Assembly: GCA_028693975.1 (NCBI GenBank)
Contig: JAQUUF010000009.1
Span: 1-15,037, forward strand
Direction: 5' to 3'
Length of the DNA: 15,037 nt
Source of the DNA: Acidaminococcaceae bacterium
Lineage (GTDB): Bacteria > Bacillota > Negativicutes > Acidaminococcales > Acidaminococcaceae
Both the position numbers and the translations under genes were made by a program. Every line of letters starts with the position of its first letter. The first letter of the stretch is position 1. Under the pieces are notes generated by a model. That model was not told where the DNA came from, did not search any database, and saw only the letters and a program-made list of their open reading frames with translations. Positions 14,563-15,037 of the stretch are shown here, in pieces.

Positions 14563-15037
14563 TTATTTCTTCTCTCTGGGATAAGCTATCCCCAAATACT
14601 CATAGGCCGCTTGGGTGGCCTTGCGCCCCTTGGGAGTGCGCTGTAAAAGCCCAAGCTGCATTAAAAAGGGCTCATACACATCTTCCAAAGTAGCAGTTTC
14701 TTCGCTAATGGCGGCCGCCAGAGTATCCACACCCACCGGTCCACCGCCAAAGGTCTGCACCACCGTCTTTAAGAGTTTGCGGTCATTACGGTCCAAGCCC
14801 ATGCTATCAACATCTAGGCTCTGCAAAGATTCACGTGCTACTTGAGCGGTAACACGAGTTGCTCCTGCTACTTGAGCAAAATCACGCACACGCTTGAGCA
14901 AGCGATTAGCAATACGCGGCGTACCACGGGAGCGTCCGGCAATCTCTGCCGCTGCTTCAGTATCAATTACCACCTTGAGCAGCTCCGCTGCTCTGAGTAC
15001 AATTGTCCTCAAATCTTCCATTCTGTAGTATTCCAAA
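14563..15037 (-). CDS. ruvB: Holliday junction ATP-dependent helicase RuvB, C-terminal part (runs off right edge)
   Basis: Motor of the RuvAB branch-migration complex in homologous recombination. Only the last 158 or so codons are here; the beginning, with Walker A and B, is outside. What remains begins in the small AAA+ lid domain: YYRMEDLRTIVLRAAELLKV, then SRGTPRIANRLLKRVRDFAQV, which carries the sensor-2 Arg. The winged-helix DNA-binding domain follows, with LLKTVVQTFGGGPVGVDTLAAAISEE, LEDVYEPFLMQLGLLQRTPKGR and a C-terminal YLG segment. The apparent TTG near 15036 is an internal Leu codon, not a start. The stop lies 1 nt before queH. In related genomes ruvC and ruvA precede ruvB, and the operon promoter is expected there, beyond the window. 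Confidence 0.96.
   Translation of the reverse strand, partial: LEYYRMEDLRTIVLRAAELLKVVIDTEAAAEIAGRSRGTPRIANRLLKRVRDFAQVAGATRVTAQVARESLQSLDVDSMGLDRNDRKLLKTVVQTFGGGPVGVDTLAAAISEETATLEDVYEPFLMQLGLLQRTPKGRKATQAAYEYLGIAYPREKK

Noticed and set aside
1..15037. Mobile element, prophage, toxin-antitoxin, CRISPR or defence system
   Set aside because: Every substantial coding stretch is a conserved housekeeping family. No terminal inverted repeats, repeat-spacer pattern, transposase, integrase or tRNA-end attachment site was seen on either strand.

Overview
The window is a dense, ordinary-looking piece of chromosome from a low-to-middle GC bacterium of the Firmicutes (Bacillota). The gene order ruvB / queA / tgt / yajC / secDF / lapA-like / recJ / rel / hisS matches the well-known Firmicutes block (compare the ruvAB-queA-tgt-yajC-secDF-yrvD-recJ-relA-hisS neighbourhood of Bacillus). 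Separate SecD and SecF proteins, QueH in place of QueG, a SpoIID protein between que genes and a LapA-domain protein fit a Negativicutes member, perhaps an Acidaminococcaceae-like gut organism. That placement is inference from protein style and gene order, not from a database search.

All 15 genes lie on the minus strand, so transcription runs from right to left. Three blocks are visible. (1) 15037 to 7474: ruvB (5' end off the window), queH, spoIID, queA, tgt, yajC, 5-formyl-THF cyclo-ligase, secD, secF. Spacers run from a 1-nt overlap to 35 nt, and the block ends at a strong hairpin terminator (7393-7449). Its promoter is outside the window. (2) 7314 to 656: lapA-like, recJ, rel, an MBL-fold hydrolase and an AI-2E family membrane protein. 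It is probably driven by an extended -10 promoter (7342-7350) and ends at a second hairpin terminator (595-636). (3) hisS, starting with GTG at 501, with its own likely promoter (538-567), running off the left edge.

Functionally, block 1 joins Holliday-junction branch migration (RuvB), the late steps of tRNA queuosine synthesis (Tgt inserts preQ1, QueA makes epoxyqueuosine, QueH reduces it), a SpoIID/LytB-type peptidoglycan enzyme, one folate-salvage enzyme, and the YajC-SecD-SecF accessory part of the Sec translocon. Block 2 joins DNA repair (RecJ) and (p)ppGpp metabolism (a bifunctional-type Rel) with three less defined proteins.

No mobile element, CRISPR array, prophage gene, tRNA or rRNA was seen, and no intergenic stretch exceeds 300 bases. 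I found no convincing new multi-gene system. The most notable observation is that SecF carries Gly where the proton-relay Asp of the conserved GYSxND motif is expected, while the partner Asp in SecD is intact.
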